From NCBI GenBank assembly GCA_001599595.1, contig BCHH01000011.1, positions 827,894 to 891,893 of the forward strand: a stretch of 64,000 nt of DNA, given 5' to 3'. Under the pieces are notes generated by a model. That model made no database searches, was not told the origin of the DNA, and saw nothing but the letters and a program-made list of their open reading frames with translations. Position 1 is the first letter of the stretch. The number at the start of each line of letters is the position of its first letter. This document shows positions 24,099-35,176 of the stretch, piece after piece. Position numbers and translations under genes: made by a program. This DNA comes from Beverwykella pulmonaria (taxonomy: Eukaryota; Ascomycota; Dothideomycetes; Pleosporales; Melanommataceae).

Positions 24099-25753
24099 GC
24101 GAAAGGCATCGGGAAAATTTAGATCTGGAGTTGGATTGTAGATAAATGGTGGAATGGGGGGTAGTCGTGGAGAATGTCTCAAGTAGCAGTACGATGGAGT
24201 TGTGATCGATCAAAAGGCTTTCGCTTATACTGTATCTTCGCTTCTTTGTCTATATGCTGCAAAGCTTTTACAATATGAGACGTTCCTTTTACGATGTATG
24301 CTCGCTCTATTTTTCCTGTGAGTAACTATGAGTTGCTTTTGCCCTGCTTCTGGAATTCGTCGATGAAGTCGCTTTACATTTATGCCCATGCATGCACTCT
24401 TATCTAAAAAGCTATATACATGTCCCTACCCCTTCAAACTTATTTCACTTCATAGATACAAGCTGCCTTCGAAGACTGATTTCATAAATTGAAGCGGTGT
24501 GTGTTTGAACGCTTCCGCTGCAGATTTTCGGAACACTGACAAGCAGAAAGTAACATGCAGAAATTCAGGTATTATCTGTAAAGGCGAGGAGAAAGTTGAC
24601 ATTTCATAAAAAATGCAGTTTTCAATGCGAATCACTCTCCTGGATTTCGGTAAAGGTCAAAAGGTCATTAGGTAGGGTGCTCAAGAACTGGTATATTTTC
24701 TTAGATTTTTTATCAGTCGATCACATATCCTTAGAGGAGCAATCTAAAAATACTGCTGTATGCTAGAAGCAGAGGAAGCAGGGCTAATTGTCTCCAATAG
24801 CGAGGTATTTCAGCCCCTGTTATAAACACTAAGAAACGCAGTTGACTCCTATAGGTGCGAGGTAAGCCCAGGCGATCTGAGTTACTCGGTGAACACGCAG
24901 CAACATTATACTCATAGGACAACAGAATTGTCTATGTTCTATTTAGGCCATTTCCACACTCCCACGGCTGCTTCATGTGTATTCGCTTCTCTCTTCTAAC
25001 CCTTTTCCTGTTGACGGGATTTCTGGTGAAAAGTGATAGGCGGTGTGTGTTTATACCCTCCTTAATTCTTGTATTTAATTAGCGCTTCCTGTGCATAGTT
25101 AATCCTCCCTTTCCTTCCTTGTGTGATTAGGTCATCACTCATGGACTCGATGGGTCTTGGATATAGGCACTGCTTCATCTTCGTGGTCACACATCTTGCA
25201 TCTTCTGGCATTCTGGGCTGAATAGGGATACATCAGACGAATCAAATGCGAACTCTTTATTTATTTCTTTTGGTAATTATTGATATTGCTTCCGAGATAG
25301 GCCATTTCTGTGCCTCTAGTAATCTATGTCCAGGGACCTCCCCTTTAGGCTTAGCGCAGGCCCTCGCTTATTCATATCAGGAATAGCTCCGACCTGTCAC
25401 CAGCAGTACTCTACTAGTGGGGTGCTATTTTTCGTCTTCACAAATATGTGTTAAAGCACTACTTGGTTTGATTTTCTTTGTTTTCAGCCTTCATGTCCAC
25501 TGATTAGTCGAGTAGGCTGGGTATCTCTAGTGAGTTGGTCTCTCCTTTGTTTGATATCTGTTAGCATAATTTGGCCATATATGCCGTTTACCGAGACAAT
25601 GTACAGTACACCGCCTCGGCTGTCTATGGGCCGGGCGAAGCGATTCGATTTCGCTACTGAACATCCTTACTTGTCTGAACGAAGATGGGCATTACTAATG
25701 ACTGAGCTGAATTGCAGCACAACTTGAAGACTCAAGTTGGGCTCCTAGGTTTG
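24099..25753. other. Intergenic, AT-rich
   Basis: About 1.65 kb of AT-rich DNA between the GH6 gene and the converging HET gene. No frame with coding character or motif was seen. Confidence 0.55.
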
Positions 25754-28324
25754 CTAGACAAGGACCACAGTACACCATTCCGGTTTACATTGCTTCCAAG
25801 AGCCCATTTCCACTGTGCCAATTGAAACTCTCCTCGCAACCCCAAAATGATCGCGCTTGATGAGCATAACATGCAAATACCAAGGACTCTCTGTCGATCT
25901 TGGCTGTTGTATGTCGCCCGAGACGTGGAGTGTCGGGTGCGTCTGCGCGTACCGCGTGGGCTCTGTGGTGATCCCAGCTGCGAGAACGATGATTTCGTGG
26001 TGCACATGAGTGTTGAGGGTTTCATCCAGCCATGACAATGGAACCTGCGCCAGTTGGCCAATGACGAATGAGTTGTCGGCGATGATGTCTAGTTTAACAA
26101 AGCCAGGGGTTTCGACGTAGTCGCGCGAGGCCGGAGGCGCCAGGGATACCAGGGCGGAGGTGGTGCGGAAGACGAGGGCTTTTAGGTGCTGCTGCGACGT
26201 TGTTGGAAGATGGACTTCGTTAAGGTTATGCGAGGCCACTGTCCATGGACTTTGTGGACAAGCACGCCATGCGGCTTCTGATTCTTGTGCGTCGGGTATG
26301 AACCTCATTTCAGGATACAGAGGGTCGATGAGTGGCAGCGACTCGAACGTATTGAAGTCCATTTCTTTCCAGAACCATAGTTCATCCGTCTCTACACGCC
26401 GCAGGCCACGGGCAGGATCCGCAAAGTAGAAGCGCACTAGTGTCCCAGTGCTCAGCTTGTCCACCCGCGAGTTCATCTCGTACCTGATGCTTCCTTTCCA
26501 AGCTGCCCATGCCCAGCTCGGGATATCTGGGACCTCTTGTCTTCTCTCGAACACCTCGCCAGGCTCCCAAAGTAGCGCTTGGGCAAAATATCGCTCCGGG
26601 AGGCCGTAGCATAGGGGCTTCTGCATGGCGGCCGCAAATTGGTTCCCAATTCCTGCAAAGGCGTTCAAGATGTCCGACCCAAATGTGAGATTTCGCAACG
26701 TGTAGTCTCCCACAGTGGAGACATACGTGACGAAACGGTGTAGATCCCATGGGTCATAGCTCGCACCGAACTCGCCGATATCTTCCTGCTCGGCGCCACG
26801 ATTGCAGACAAAGTAAGCCTGCCACTCGGTGATATAGATGGCGCGTCTAGACAATACGCGCTCTTGGTACGTCCAGCCGCGTGTATTCCAAAAGGAGTCT
26901 AAAACCGCTGGCTTGAAGTTGTCGATGATGCAACGCATTTTGGAATGGAAACGCCGGCTGTGGTTGAAAAGACTGGGCTTTCGGGGCCGCCCTGGCACTC
27001 CGGGAAGGCCGACACCGAGAGGTACGGCAGCTATGATGGTAAAACTTGCCAAGTGATAGATGCGGTCCATTGCATTGATCTGGTGCATCTTTGACTCTAG
27101 ATCGTCTTGCACGATGCAAAGTCTGTCCACCCAAAGATACTGTTGCTCCATATTTGCACATAGCGTAATGGCATCAAGAATAACGTCTGGGATGCCACTG
27201 CAGTTGCGCAGTGCACCTTCTTTGTGCAATTCGTCTTGGTTGCACTGCTCGAGCTGCAATTCTTTGATTCCAGCTGTTGCGCCCCATGTGTAGCTTAAAG
27301 CGGCGTAGCAAGGGAGCGGCGTACTTTTCAGGTCGACGATACAAAGCCGGTAGGTATCGATTGCTTTGAAACCGGCGGGAAGTGGTAATTGGCCATCTCC
27401 CAGCTTGCATGTCCTACCAGTAATACCATATGTTTGGTGATGTGTGTTACATTTTTGCAGCCAGCTTGACAGAAGTGAAGTCTCTATGTAGAGATTCTCC
27501 CAAAGATTTAGCAAAAGCAGCCCGGTCTTGTCATTTTTGTACTGGATTTCGAGTTGCAGCCCAATGGTAGGTTGTAAAAGCCCAGAGCCATCATCTGGAG
27601 CGACTCTATGAACACTACGATTGAACCCATCCGCCGTTGACTTATCGGTGGTGCCTGAAATCTTGTAGCTGTCGAGTTCTGGAAAGTGATCGCGAAGCAG
27701 CGAGCCAGGAGGGGCTGTCAAGACCAGATAGACTACAATCTGTATCCGAGATTCTATATCTACGATTTCGTTCTGAGTCGGCTTTGATGATTGAGCAAGT
27801 CGAAGGTCATCGGGATCGATTTTGTGCCTCCCATACTTCCCAAGCAGTCCCGAACTGAGTTCGTTGAGCATGTCCTGTTCCAAACAGTACGGCCCATAGT
27901 TACGCACCTCTAACTTGAAAAGCTCTTGTTGTATAGTTACATCGCTAGTCTTGAACTTGAGCAAAATCGCTTTGCCTATCTCGTAGCAGAACATGCATCC
28001 TTTGCGTGCAAGAACCTCCTGGACGGTAAGAAACGGTTGTTCGTCCCACATGTTGACCTCTCGCAAACATTCGAACACGTGATGTGCATCATTCCAAATC
28101 TGACAGTCCTTACAAAGTTGAGGATTTGTCAGTAAGCTCTTGTTGCATATCCTACAGCTCGATATCTCGTTTGGGTTTATTTCGGGATCCCGGTTTACCG
28201 GTTTGAGCAGGGTTTCGTCCAAGACGAGCCTTGGAGGGCGTCGGGGTTTCTTTTTGCTGCCGTCTGTAGAGTCGGTGCTCGTAGGAACAGTGTTTTCGGA
28301 CTGCACGTTGTGGTTCTCACTCAT
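25754..28324 (-). CDS. HET-domain protein with N-terminal Cys pairs
   Basis: Large single-exon HET (heterokaryon incompatibility) protein, 856 aa from ATG 28324; the frame extends upstream only through a GTG. HET domains act in non-self recognition and programmed cell death. The domain spans about residues 338-490: CYAALSYTWGA, then AITLCANMEQQYLWVDRLCIVQDD, DRIYHLASFTIIAAVP and WTYQERVLSRRAIY, the usual order. Before it, residues about 54-72 hold CRICNKSLLTNPQLCKDC, two CxxC pairs that could bind zinc; further upstream is a Lys/Arg/Pro segment. The 370 residues after the HET domain have no motif I recognise. Function in incompatibility is inferred from the family only. Confidence 0.88.
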   Translation of the reverse strand: MSENHNVQSENTVPTSTDSTDGSKKKPRRPPRLVLDETLLKPVNRDPEINPNEISSCRICNKSLLTNPQLCKDCQIWNDAHHVFECLREVNMWDEQPFLTVQEVLARKGCMFCYEIGKAILLKFKTSDVTIQQELFKLEVRNYGPYCLEQDMLNELSSGLLGKYGRHKIDPDDLRLAQSSKPTQNEIVDIESRIQIVVYLVLTAPPGSLLRDHFPELDSYKISGTTDKSTADGFNRSVHRVAPDDGSGLLQPTIGLQLEIQYKNDKTGLLLLNLWENLYIETSLLSSWLQKCNTHHQTYGITGRTCKLGDGQLPLPAGFKAIDTYRLCIVDLKSTPLPCYAALSYTWGATAGIKELQLEQCNQDELHKEGALRNCSGIPDVILDAITLCANMEQQYLWVDRLCIVQDDLESKMHQINAMDRIYHLASFTIIAAVPLGVGLPGVPGRPRKPSLFNHSRRFHSKMRCIIDNFKPAVLDSFWNTRGWTYQERVLSRRAIYITEWQAYFVCNRGAEQEDIGEFGASYDPWDLHRFVTYVSTVGDYTLRNLTFGSDILNAFAGIGNQFAAAMQKPLCYGLPERYFAQALLWEPGEVFERRQEVPDIPSWAWAAWKGSIRYEMNSRVDKLSTGTLVRFYFADPARGLRRVETDELWFWKEMDFNTFESLPLIDPLYPEMRFIPDAQESEAAWRACPQSPWTVASHNLNEVHLPTTSQQHLKALVFRTTSALVSLAPPASRDYVETPGFVKLDIIADNSFVIGQLAQVPLSWLDETLNTHVHHEIIVLAAGITTEPTRYAQTHPTLHVSGDIQQPRSTESPWYLHVMLIKRDHFGVARRVSIGTVEMGSWKQCKPEWCTVVLV

Positions 28325-29048
28325 TGCGGTTTGTTGTGGTTCTATGCTGCTTGTGAAATGATGCGGTGAGTAGTGTCCTTGGTACCCCACCAACTCAGCC
28401 CCGAATTGGGTGCAATGGCACTCTTCGTTTCAGCCTGCATGTTCAACAGCCCCATCACGTGCTGTCAGCGCAGCCTCTCAACTGTCGCACGAGGTAGCCC
28501 AGCTAGCAAGATAGTTTCACGCTTTCTATTCGTAGCTGGATGACTTTATCCTTCAATGCCATGAGTCAAAGCGGCCGATAAGAATCTAATGGAAGGACAA
28601 TCTTTAACGCGGTTGGTCCCTGGTTAGGCTGAGGCCCGTTAACAAAACTTACAGGCCTAGGGATCCAACGATGCCCCGGCCGCTTGATCTCGTGAACGGC
28701 TCGAAACTACGCACAGAATTTCATGATCCTACAATCATCCATTGGTACCCTGAGATTGAGTTTGATGCGCTGACTTTGCGGAACACGAACTGAATTTGGA
28801 ACACAAAAATCCATTGAAACCAGAAAAGTCCTGGAATGAGCCAGCTTCGGCCCAATAGTCAAGCCTATCAAGTCTTGAAATAAGCCCACGCGGACAACAG
28901 CGCAACCGAGACCGGAAACGGTCCTACATTCGAGTTATTCTAGTGCAAAACAAAATCCACTTCAATCAAAATTTAGTAGTCTATCAATCCAACAATATCC
29001 AGACGCTAATCAAATACCGTTGATTTTAGCGAAAATTAAGCTGGTGTA
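28325..29048. other. Intergenic between HET gene and WD40 relic
   Basis: About 720 bases with no supported gene. It contains the HET promoter on the left; nothing else distinct was seen. Confidence 0.5.
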
Positions 29049-29279
29049 GAGCTCCAGGAGGTCTATGGGGGAGGCGTCAATATTTTGGCCTTCTCGCCGG
29101 ACGGCAAGTGGCTGGTGTCCACACCATATAACCGCGACTTAGTGCAGATCTGGGACGCCGGGTCCGAGGAGCTAGCGCAGACACTCGAGGAATATTCGAA
29201 TAGGGCCTATAATGTGACCTTCTCGCCGGATGTCAAGCGGCTGGCGTCCGCATCCGGCAACGGGGAGGTGCGGCTTTAG
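29049..29279 (+). pseudogene. WD40-repeat fragment, NLR (HET-E-like) relic
   Basis: A single open stretch encodes two consecutive WD40 units: LAFSPDGKWLVST...VQIWDAGSEELAQTLE and VTFSPDVKRLASASGNGEVRL, then TAG. This wording (FSPDGK.LAS.S....V.LWDAGSG..LQTLEGHS) is characteristic of highly similar WD40 repeats of fungal NACHT-WD40 NLR proteins. No NACHT domain or further repeats flank it, so it is a remnant about 75 codons long. Its base composition is GC-richer than its surroundings. It lies 0.7 kb from a HET gene, another non-self recognition family. Confidence 0.7.
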
Positions 29280-29296
29280 GGGTTAGGGTTAGAGAA
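29276..29296. repeat. Short interstitial telomere-like repeat
   Basis: TAGGGG TTAGGG TTAGAG abuts the end of the WD40 relic: one perfect TTAGGG flanked by two near copies. It may mark a healed break or be chance, since only about 2.5 units are present. Confidence 0.35.
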
Positions 29297-29620
29297 GTGC
29301 CCCTACTGACTTCATCCTAGTAATACTTTCCCAGTATGCTTAGTCTTCCAGTACGCAGTTTCGCCTAGAACCTTTTACCGGGTATGATTTCTTAAGAAAC
29401 TGCTCAATCCATTATTAACGTCCATCGATTGCAAATATTTCCGTAAGGAGACGGTCTGTAATGGACTCAATTCATGACAGGGTGGCAAACGCCCTTCCGA
29501 TAGACACAAGAGGTTTTTGCAAAGCTTTATTAGCCCCTTTCCTGCTCCTCTAGAAATTTTTGTGTTATATTTTATTAGATGCTTGATCCTTATCATAGTT
29601 ACTTCCTCGTGCTACCGCCA
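29280..29620. other. Intergenic, AT-rich
   Basis: 341 bases between the WD40 relic and the 3' end of the next gene; no coding signal seen. Confidence 0.5.
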
Positions 29621-32008
29621 TTACTCCGTTTCACAGTCTCCTTCGATCACCTTGACAACAAATTTCGTCGTTTCAGGATACAGCGTCGTCTTGTGAGCAG
29701 AAGACAAAGAGAGAACCGCTTCACCCTTTCCTTTCGCAAAGAAACGGAAACTTCCTTCCTCTGACATCACTCCCTCGGCGACAATCACCCTCGAGCAACT
29801 ACTCTCCCCGAAGGACTCTTCCGCCACATCTGTCAGGCTTTCAAGCTGGACACTGAAAGCTGTCCCGACCTTGACCGAAGTTGGAATAGACGCGTTGGGC
29901 TTGAAGAAGAGTTCTGGCTTTAACTGAGCAGATTCGGGAATCTTTGCCGCGTTCAAGTATTGATTCAACTTCTGGGCTATTTCGCCGAGACTGCTCGACG
30001 CCTCAGCCGTGATTGGCTTGTTGGAGTTGTAGCGCAAAGTCAGGAAAGTATTGCCGTTGATCCAGAAGAACGACCGCGGCGTTTTCAAAAGGAAGCTTGC
30101 TGAAGGGAATATAGCAGGATCATCCGGCAACTGACTAAGCTGGTCAATATCCGTTTCGAAACCAGCCAGGAAATAGACCAGTGATTCTATTGCAGCGTTG
30201 GATCTTGTATGCACTGTGATATCGATTCTCAAAGAGGCCTCCAAGGAAGGCAACAGACAGTCGATAGTTCTTTGCGTCCGATCCTTGCCGATTGTGGTAG
30301 AGGTACGAATTGGATTTGATTGAACAACGTCTGAGAAGATTGCACACACAACGGAAGGGTCAAATGACGCGTTGGAGTTTGGAATGACAGATAGAACTTG
30401 AAGTCCTGTTTCGAGTGTCCTCTCAATGGTCCGTTCGATTCCTTTTGGCAATTTCATGTCATCGAGAGAGCGGAGCCAGATTCCTACACTGTTCACTCCC
30501 CGCACTCCGATGCGATCAATGGCTCTCTGGTCGTGTATTGATTCTCTGAATTCTGGTTCCTCATCTGCGGGGACGTCAATGATAAACCATCACACATAGC
30601 TCGGATGAGTTCTGCTTACAGCAACTTCCTTTCGGATGCGCGGCACCATTGTTCATCAAGTTACCAGAAAAGGGTGCATCCGAAGGACCATCTGTATGAG
30701 CATCCAAATACTCTTCCCTTGACCTCGATCCGTATTCCGGAACCCCTCCTGGACAGTGCGTGACGTCCAGAACCCTCTGGTCGCGTCCCTGGTCAAAATA
30801 AGCTTCAATCCAAGCGCGTCTTGCAAACCCTGTCGGGTTGACATAAGAATCCGGAGGATTATTTGCCAGTTTGAGACACGGCTGCATCCCGTTGATCAGA
30901 AAGTGCGGATTGTTGCACGACTCCAGGTCGTCCCAACCGTACAAAGCACCGGGAGCGACCAGACCAAAAGGTTCTTGAAGAACCCAGCGAGAACGTGCAG
31001 ACTCCATACCATCGCGGTTGAGAAGAACGGCACAGGCTAACTGAACGATCCCAGCGAGATCGAAACTGTTGCACGTAGCGTTGACGAGATTGGACGCTAC
31101 CCATCTCTTGAGGTCGAAATAACCGCCAATACAAGTCATACCATACGAAGAGGCGCCTAGTCCGCTATCAAACTTCGGCTTTGGATCCACGGTCCATATA
31201 GCCTGGATAGCCCGCTGAATGTACCAGGCTGCAGACGCATCGTAGTCTGTAATGTCGTCTGGGATCTTTTGGAATTCCAGTGGCGACGGCCAGAATAATC
31301 GGAGTAATTCCACAGGGTAGGATGCCGCAAAGTTGACCCTAGTTTGAAAGCGTTCTGAGCGGACGACGAGCGGTCCTGAGGTTGCCTCATGAAGAGCCCA
31401 GTAAAGTTCCAATCTGGTAGCTGTCATGCATTTTGCCGTGTTTTCTAGGTTAATGAAGTTAATAACCTTTGCTCGAAAGGCATAGTGTTGGTGGATCCGC
31501 ATGGTCGCTTACCAGGATTTTCTATGTTGGTAATGAACCACTCGAAATCGCCAACCCAGCCAAAAGGCAGTCTTGGAATAGCATCCTTCACAGGAGCGCT
31601 CATTCGAAAATTTCCGATCAAAACCGGAACTGGCACGGGTGAATTTTTGTGTGGAGGGATGAGATGAGGATCGCTTTCGAAGACAACGACCTCGTTTCCC
31701 CCCTCATCCTTCAGCCTCCCTTCGACTCTGTATTCGCCTGCCCAAGAAGACGGGAAGACAAAGGACGCGATCATTGATATTGGAACATCCCATTTCTCTG
31801 AAGGTTGCTCGGGAATAGGAAATACAATAGGCGTTCTCGAGCCCCCACGATCAGAGTACCAAGACACAGGGTGAGGAAGTAGTAGACTCCATATATCCGC
31901 TTTTCCGGGGAAGCCGGTGCGGCCGGAGGAGTCGGTGACGAGTATGCTACGTGTTGCTGATAGGCTGGTGATTGTGAAGCTCGATGCCATCTTTTGATCG
32001 GTCTTCAT
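29621..32008 (-). CDS. Conserved-looking hypothetical, possibly transglutaminase-like
   Basis: Three exons, 32008-31513, 31444-30620 and 30564-29621 (introns 31445-31512 and 30565-30619), give 754 aa from ATG 32008; ATG 31990 is an alternative start. I recognise no family with certainty. The N-terminal 170 residues look beta-rich (DIWSLLLPHPVSWYSDRGG, GEYRVEGRLKDEGGNEVVVF). The middle exon holds ATCNSFDLAGIVQLAC (about residue 288) and, about 85 residues later, RRAWIEAYFDQGRDQRVLDVTH. Spacing and wording resemble the Cys block and the HxW.E...D.T block of transglutaminase-like folds, but the usual His is an Arg here; a His occurs at NNPHFLING. No signal peptide is evident. The C-terminal exon is a mixed alpha/beta sequence of unknown type. 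Confidence 0.65.
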
Positions 32009-32349
32009 ATAAAGGTGTTTTTGAGTAGTGATGGAGAGTGAAGACGCATTTCCTTGGGGATCTGTGACCGTCGCTGGTTTTAAGGTTTCTTTGATCACGT
32101 TCCTCGTCAAACAGTTGACCCGATTACAGTTCTGTCACCCTTTCAACATGCCATATGCTGGCTTACATAAGTGGCTTGGTGGCGTGACATGGCATCATCA
32201 GTTTGATTCCTACTTCGAGGCTAGCAAAAGCCGAGATTTTAGAAGCTGGTGCCCTGAATGAAGCAGTGGATTGAAAATCGTAGTGTTCAATTATGATTAG
32301 GTAGATTTGACAAGCTAAGTACAAATAAATATCTTGGCATGTAGATCCC
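32009..32349. other. Intergenic between two minus-strand genes
   Basis: 341 bases, AT-rich, holding the upstream region of the 754-aa gene and the 3' flank of the next. No gene seen. Confidence 0.5.
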
Positions 32350-33057
32350 CTATACCCCTGCTGCTGGACTATGGCCTGCAGAACACCCCTTCTCGCCGCT
32401 CTCAAAGGCATTCCTTACCGCATCGTAAGCCGCAACATATGGCCTCAATTCCTCCTCCTCCCCAAAGTCTGCAAGGTGGAACGGACTATGACTGTCCTCT
32501 ATAGATCCAAGATTCTTCACATTTCCGATGGCAATAGCATGAAAAGAGCTGCGACCTAGCTTCGGCGAAGGCAGAAACGTCCATGGATCAGCATTCTTGT
32601 CGAGGACCTCCTCAGGCCCTTCCTCATCGGCGGTAAATCTATCCAACACAATCCATATCATACGCGTCACAATGTCCAGATACACACGAAACGGGGTGGA
32701 ATTGAACTTTGGCTCTTTTGCCGCTGGCTGAAACTCCCGAATATAGACCAGTGTCCCCAGACACAAGACAAACTTCGATTTTGCCCGCTCGTGGTGCGGA
32801 CTGCGCAGCTCGAGGATGAATGGGTGGTCCGTGATGTCTTCTTTGAGATCGTATTTTATGACGATGTACGGTCTTTCGCTCTGAAGGTAGTACCGGATTT
32901 CGTTGTCCTTTCCGAGGAAGATTGGTTCGGGTGCAGGGTCTGATAGTTGAGTTTTTTCGATGAATGTTTGGATAGTTTCGATTTTTCCGGGTGTGAAATC
33001 GACTGAGCGTAGCAGTTGGCCGTACTCAAGCATTGGCATTGGAGTTGCTGCAGTCAT
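32350..33057 (-). CDS. Hypothetical protein, 235 aa
   Basis: Single open frame from ATG 33057 to a stop at 32350. I do not recognise the family. The protein is acidic, with YGQLLRSVDFTPGKIETIQTFIEKT near the start, beta-rich segments (RPYIVIKYDLKED, RVYLDIVTRMIWIVLDRF) and an acidic tail ending in SAGHSP. No signal peptide or membrane segment. The frame continues upstream without an ATG to about 33105 and meets TTTTCCAG, a possible splice acceptor at about 33067, so a 5' exon may be missing. It lies in the same orientation as the 754-aa gene. Confidence 0.5.
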   Translation of the reverse strand: MTAATPMPMLEYGQLLRSVDFTPGKIETIQTFIEKTQLSDPAPEPIFLGKDNEIRYYLQSERPYIVIKYDLKEDITDHPFILELRSPHHERAKSKFVLCLGTLVYIREFQPAAKEPKFNSTPFRVYLDIVTRMIWIVLDRFTADEEGPEEVLDKNADPWTFLPSPKLGRSSFHAIAIGNVKNLGSIEDSHSPFHLADFGEEEELRPYVAAYDAVRNAFESGEKGCSAGHSPAAGV

Positions 33058-35176
33058 TGATAGGTCTGGAAAAGAGCAAATCGATGTGAGTTTGAAGAAG
33101 CTCAAGATAGAGAGCGGTTAATGTTTGTGAAAATGTAGTGGAGGATTCAAGAAGTTTTCAGTTTTGGCTGTAGTGAAGATGTGGTCAATATTGAGCTTGG
33201 CAATGTGTAGGGCATGTCATTAACGGAGAGCTGACTGACAGATATTGCAATCGTTTGCGCTCACGCCAGCCTCCATTCAAAGAGACAATCTAGACTGAAA
33301 GGCTACATTGTAGCATCCACCACGACAGCTGGCATGAGAACACAAGAAAGGAAGATACATCAGGAGATCGAACGACTGCTTACTCAATTTCGCTGGACAG
33401 ATCTTCGCTGGTGACATGTCGGGCCCGACGCGAAGCTGTTGATCAGGCCACGGAAATTCAAATAACGCCACTTTGATCTCGAAGTCGCTTAGCGTAGCGA
33501 GACTCTTTGCGTATAAGTGGTCCTGTCATGCGTAGATTTTGTACTCGGCGAATGTCGGTGCTAAAATCTAGCCTCAAAATATCCGCGATGTCTACACTTC
33601 TTAAATAGAATTCGAAGCTTCTTGGGAACGGAACTACGAGGTAAAGTAACTTCATAGAAATTTTCTGGAACTTCATCATGAAGTTATTTTTGAAATGTAA
33701 TCAACCACGATGGATCAAGGCAACCATCACTTTTAGATTAGGTCTAATAATTCAGACCGATATCATGGTTTCAATTCAAAAGTTTCGAAAGTACAGCATA
33801 TATTGCGACTTTCGCATTACCCGATTACTATCGTGAAATAAATAATAAGGAGCACAGAAATGTTGTTCTTGGGTCAACATAAATGGTTATAGTGTAGTAG
33901 GTTGAACTTATACTGTGCACAACAGATCCCGAATTTGGTTTTACTACGCTGCTTTCTTTTGTCAACGTGTTTTCTACAGGTGCTCTAGCCCACCCAGTGT
34001 ACATAATTATCCTATATAGACATACATAACGACATATTTCTTTGGCGTATAATCCCTCGTCAATGCAAGCACACAACGTAGCTCCGCACAATTGTTTTAG
34101 TGTATACTAGTTTTGCATAAATGAAGATAAATAAGGAAACAATGTTGAAAGAACAAAGAAAAAACTGTTACAAATATGATTCTCTTCAGGTTGCAACACA
34201 CGTTCCGTCTTAAAGTTCTTCGGAAATTCACAACTTGAGTTGTCTTCTGGATACTTCGAGCGACATGATAGAACGTTAGGCCACGCTCAATATACTTTAT
34301 TTTGGCGTAGGTGCCCAAATATAGGACGGAATGCGAACAAAAATGCTCAATGCCCGGCTCTAGTCTTGTATTTTCAGATAATGTATCTAGCCGTTCCTAG
34401 TATTCGTTGCGTTTCTTCTTGCCACGTCCAGATTTAAACCCTTTTAGCACCTGAAAATATAATCCACCTTACTCTCTCGTAATGATTATGCACACCAGAA
34501 CGCCAACTATCGTGAAAAAGACTCTACGGGCCACGAAGTAGAATAGCACCAACGAATCTTGGGAACTGTATCTCAGTTTGAATAGGATATCTGCGGGTCT
34601 CTGAATGCAAGAGTTCCTCAAAGGAAGCCTCACTCTTGCCGATCCTTCTTGCTTTCCTCAATGATTTTATTGAGATTGACAGTGTTGATGCTAGTTGGTC
34701 AGAAAAGTAGGTGTGCAAAAAGGTTGTTAAACTGGAGGGATTACCATCGCATCGTACTGTGTTGTATCCGGCAGAGTGATTCAAATAAGAAGCGGAGTCA
34801 GAATTTGTTGCGTCGGATGTTTTACGTGGTATACGTCAGAATCAGCGCTTGGCAATGTATGATCTCGATGTCCCTCGATATAAATAACTTTTGGCTTTAA
34901 CTTCTGCCCTCTAGTAAAGTGAAAAAAGCCCGAGTCAAAGATTTCGCGAAGGATAGAAGGCGACGCAAATAAATTATTGAATCCCGTTTCGTAAATGAGA
35001 GGATGACTCCAATTTAAGGTCAAGGCAAGAACGAAGACAGAGAGTGAAAGCTAGGCAAAGGAGTAGAGCCACTTGTTTGATACATTAAATAAGGGGTTCT
35101 TCAACATAGTCTTTACCAAATGGCACTGCCACCTGCCACCAGAGTTTCTGTTCTGGATTTGATCCTTTCATCCCAT
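33058..35176. other. AT-rich intergenic region with weak frames
   Basis: About 2.1 kb, markedly AT-rich. On the minus strand, frames 33458-33679 and 33277-33471 overlap and each has coding-like wording, as if one reading frame were shifted; frames at 34524-34784 and 34781-35023 are similar in character. None contains a known motif and no splice pair joins them convincingly, so no gene is called. Confidence 0.4.

Noticed and set aside
34524..35023. Two minus-strand frames with some coding character
   Set aside because: No consistent splice joins them and no family is recognised; left as intergenic.
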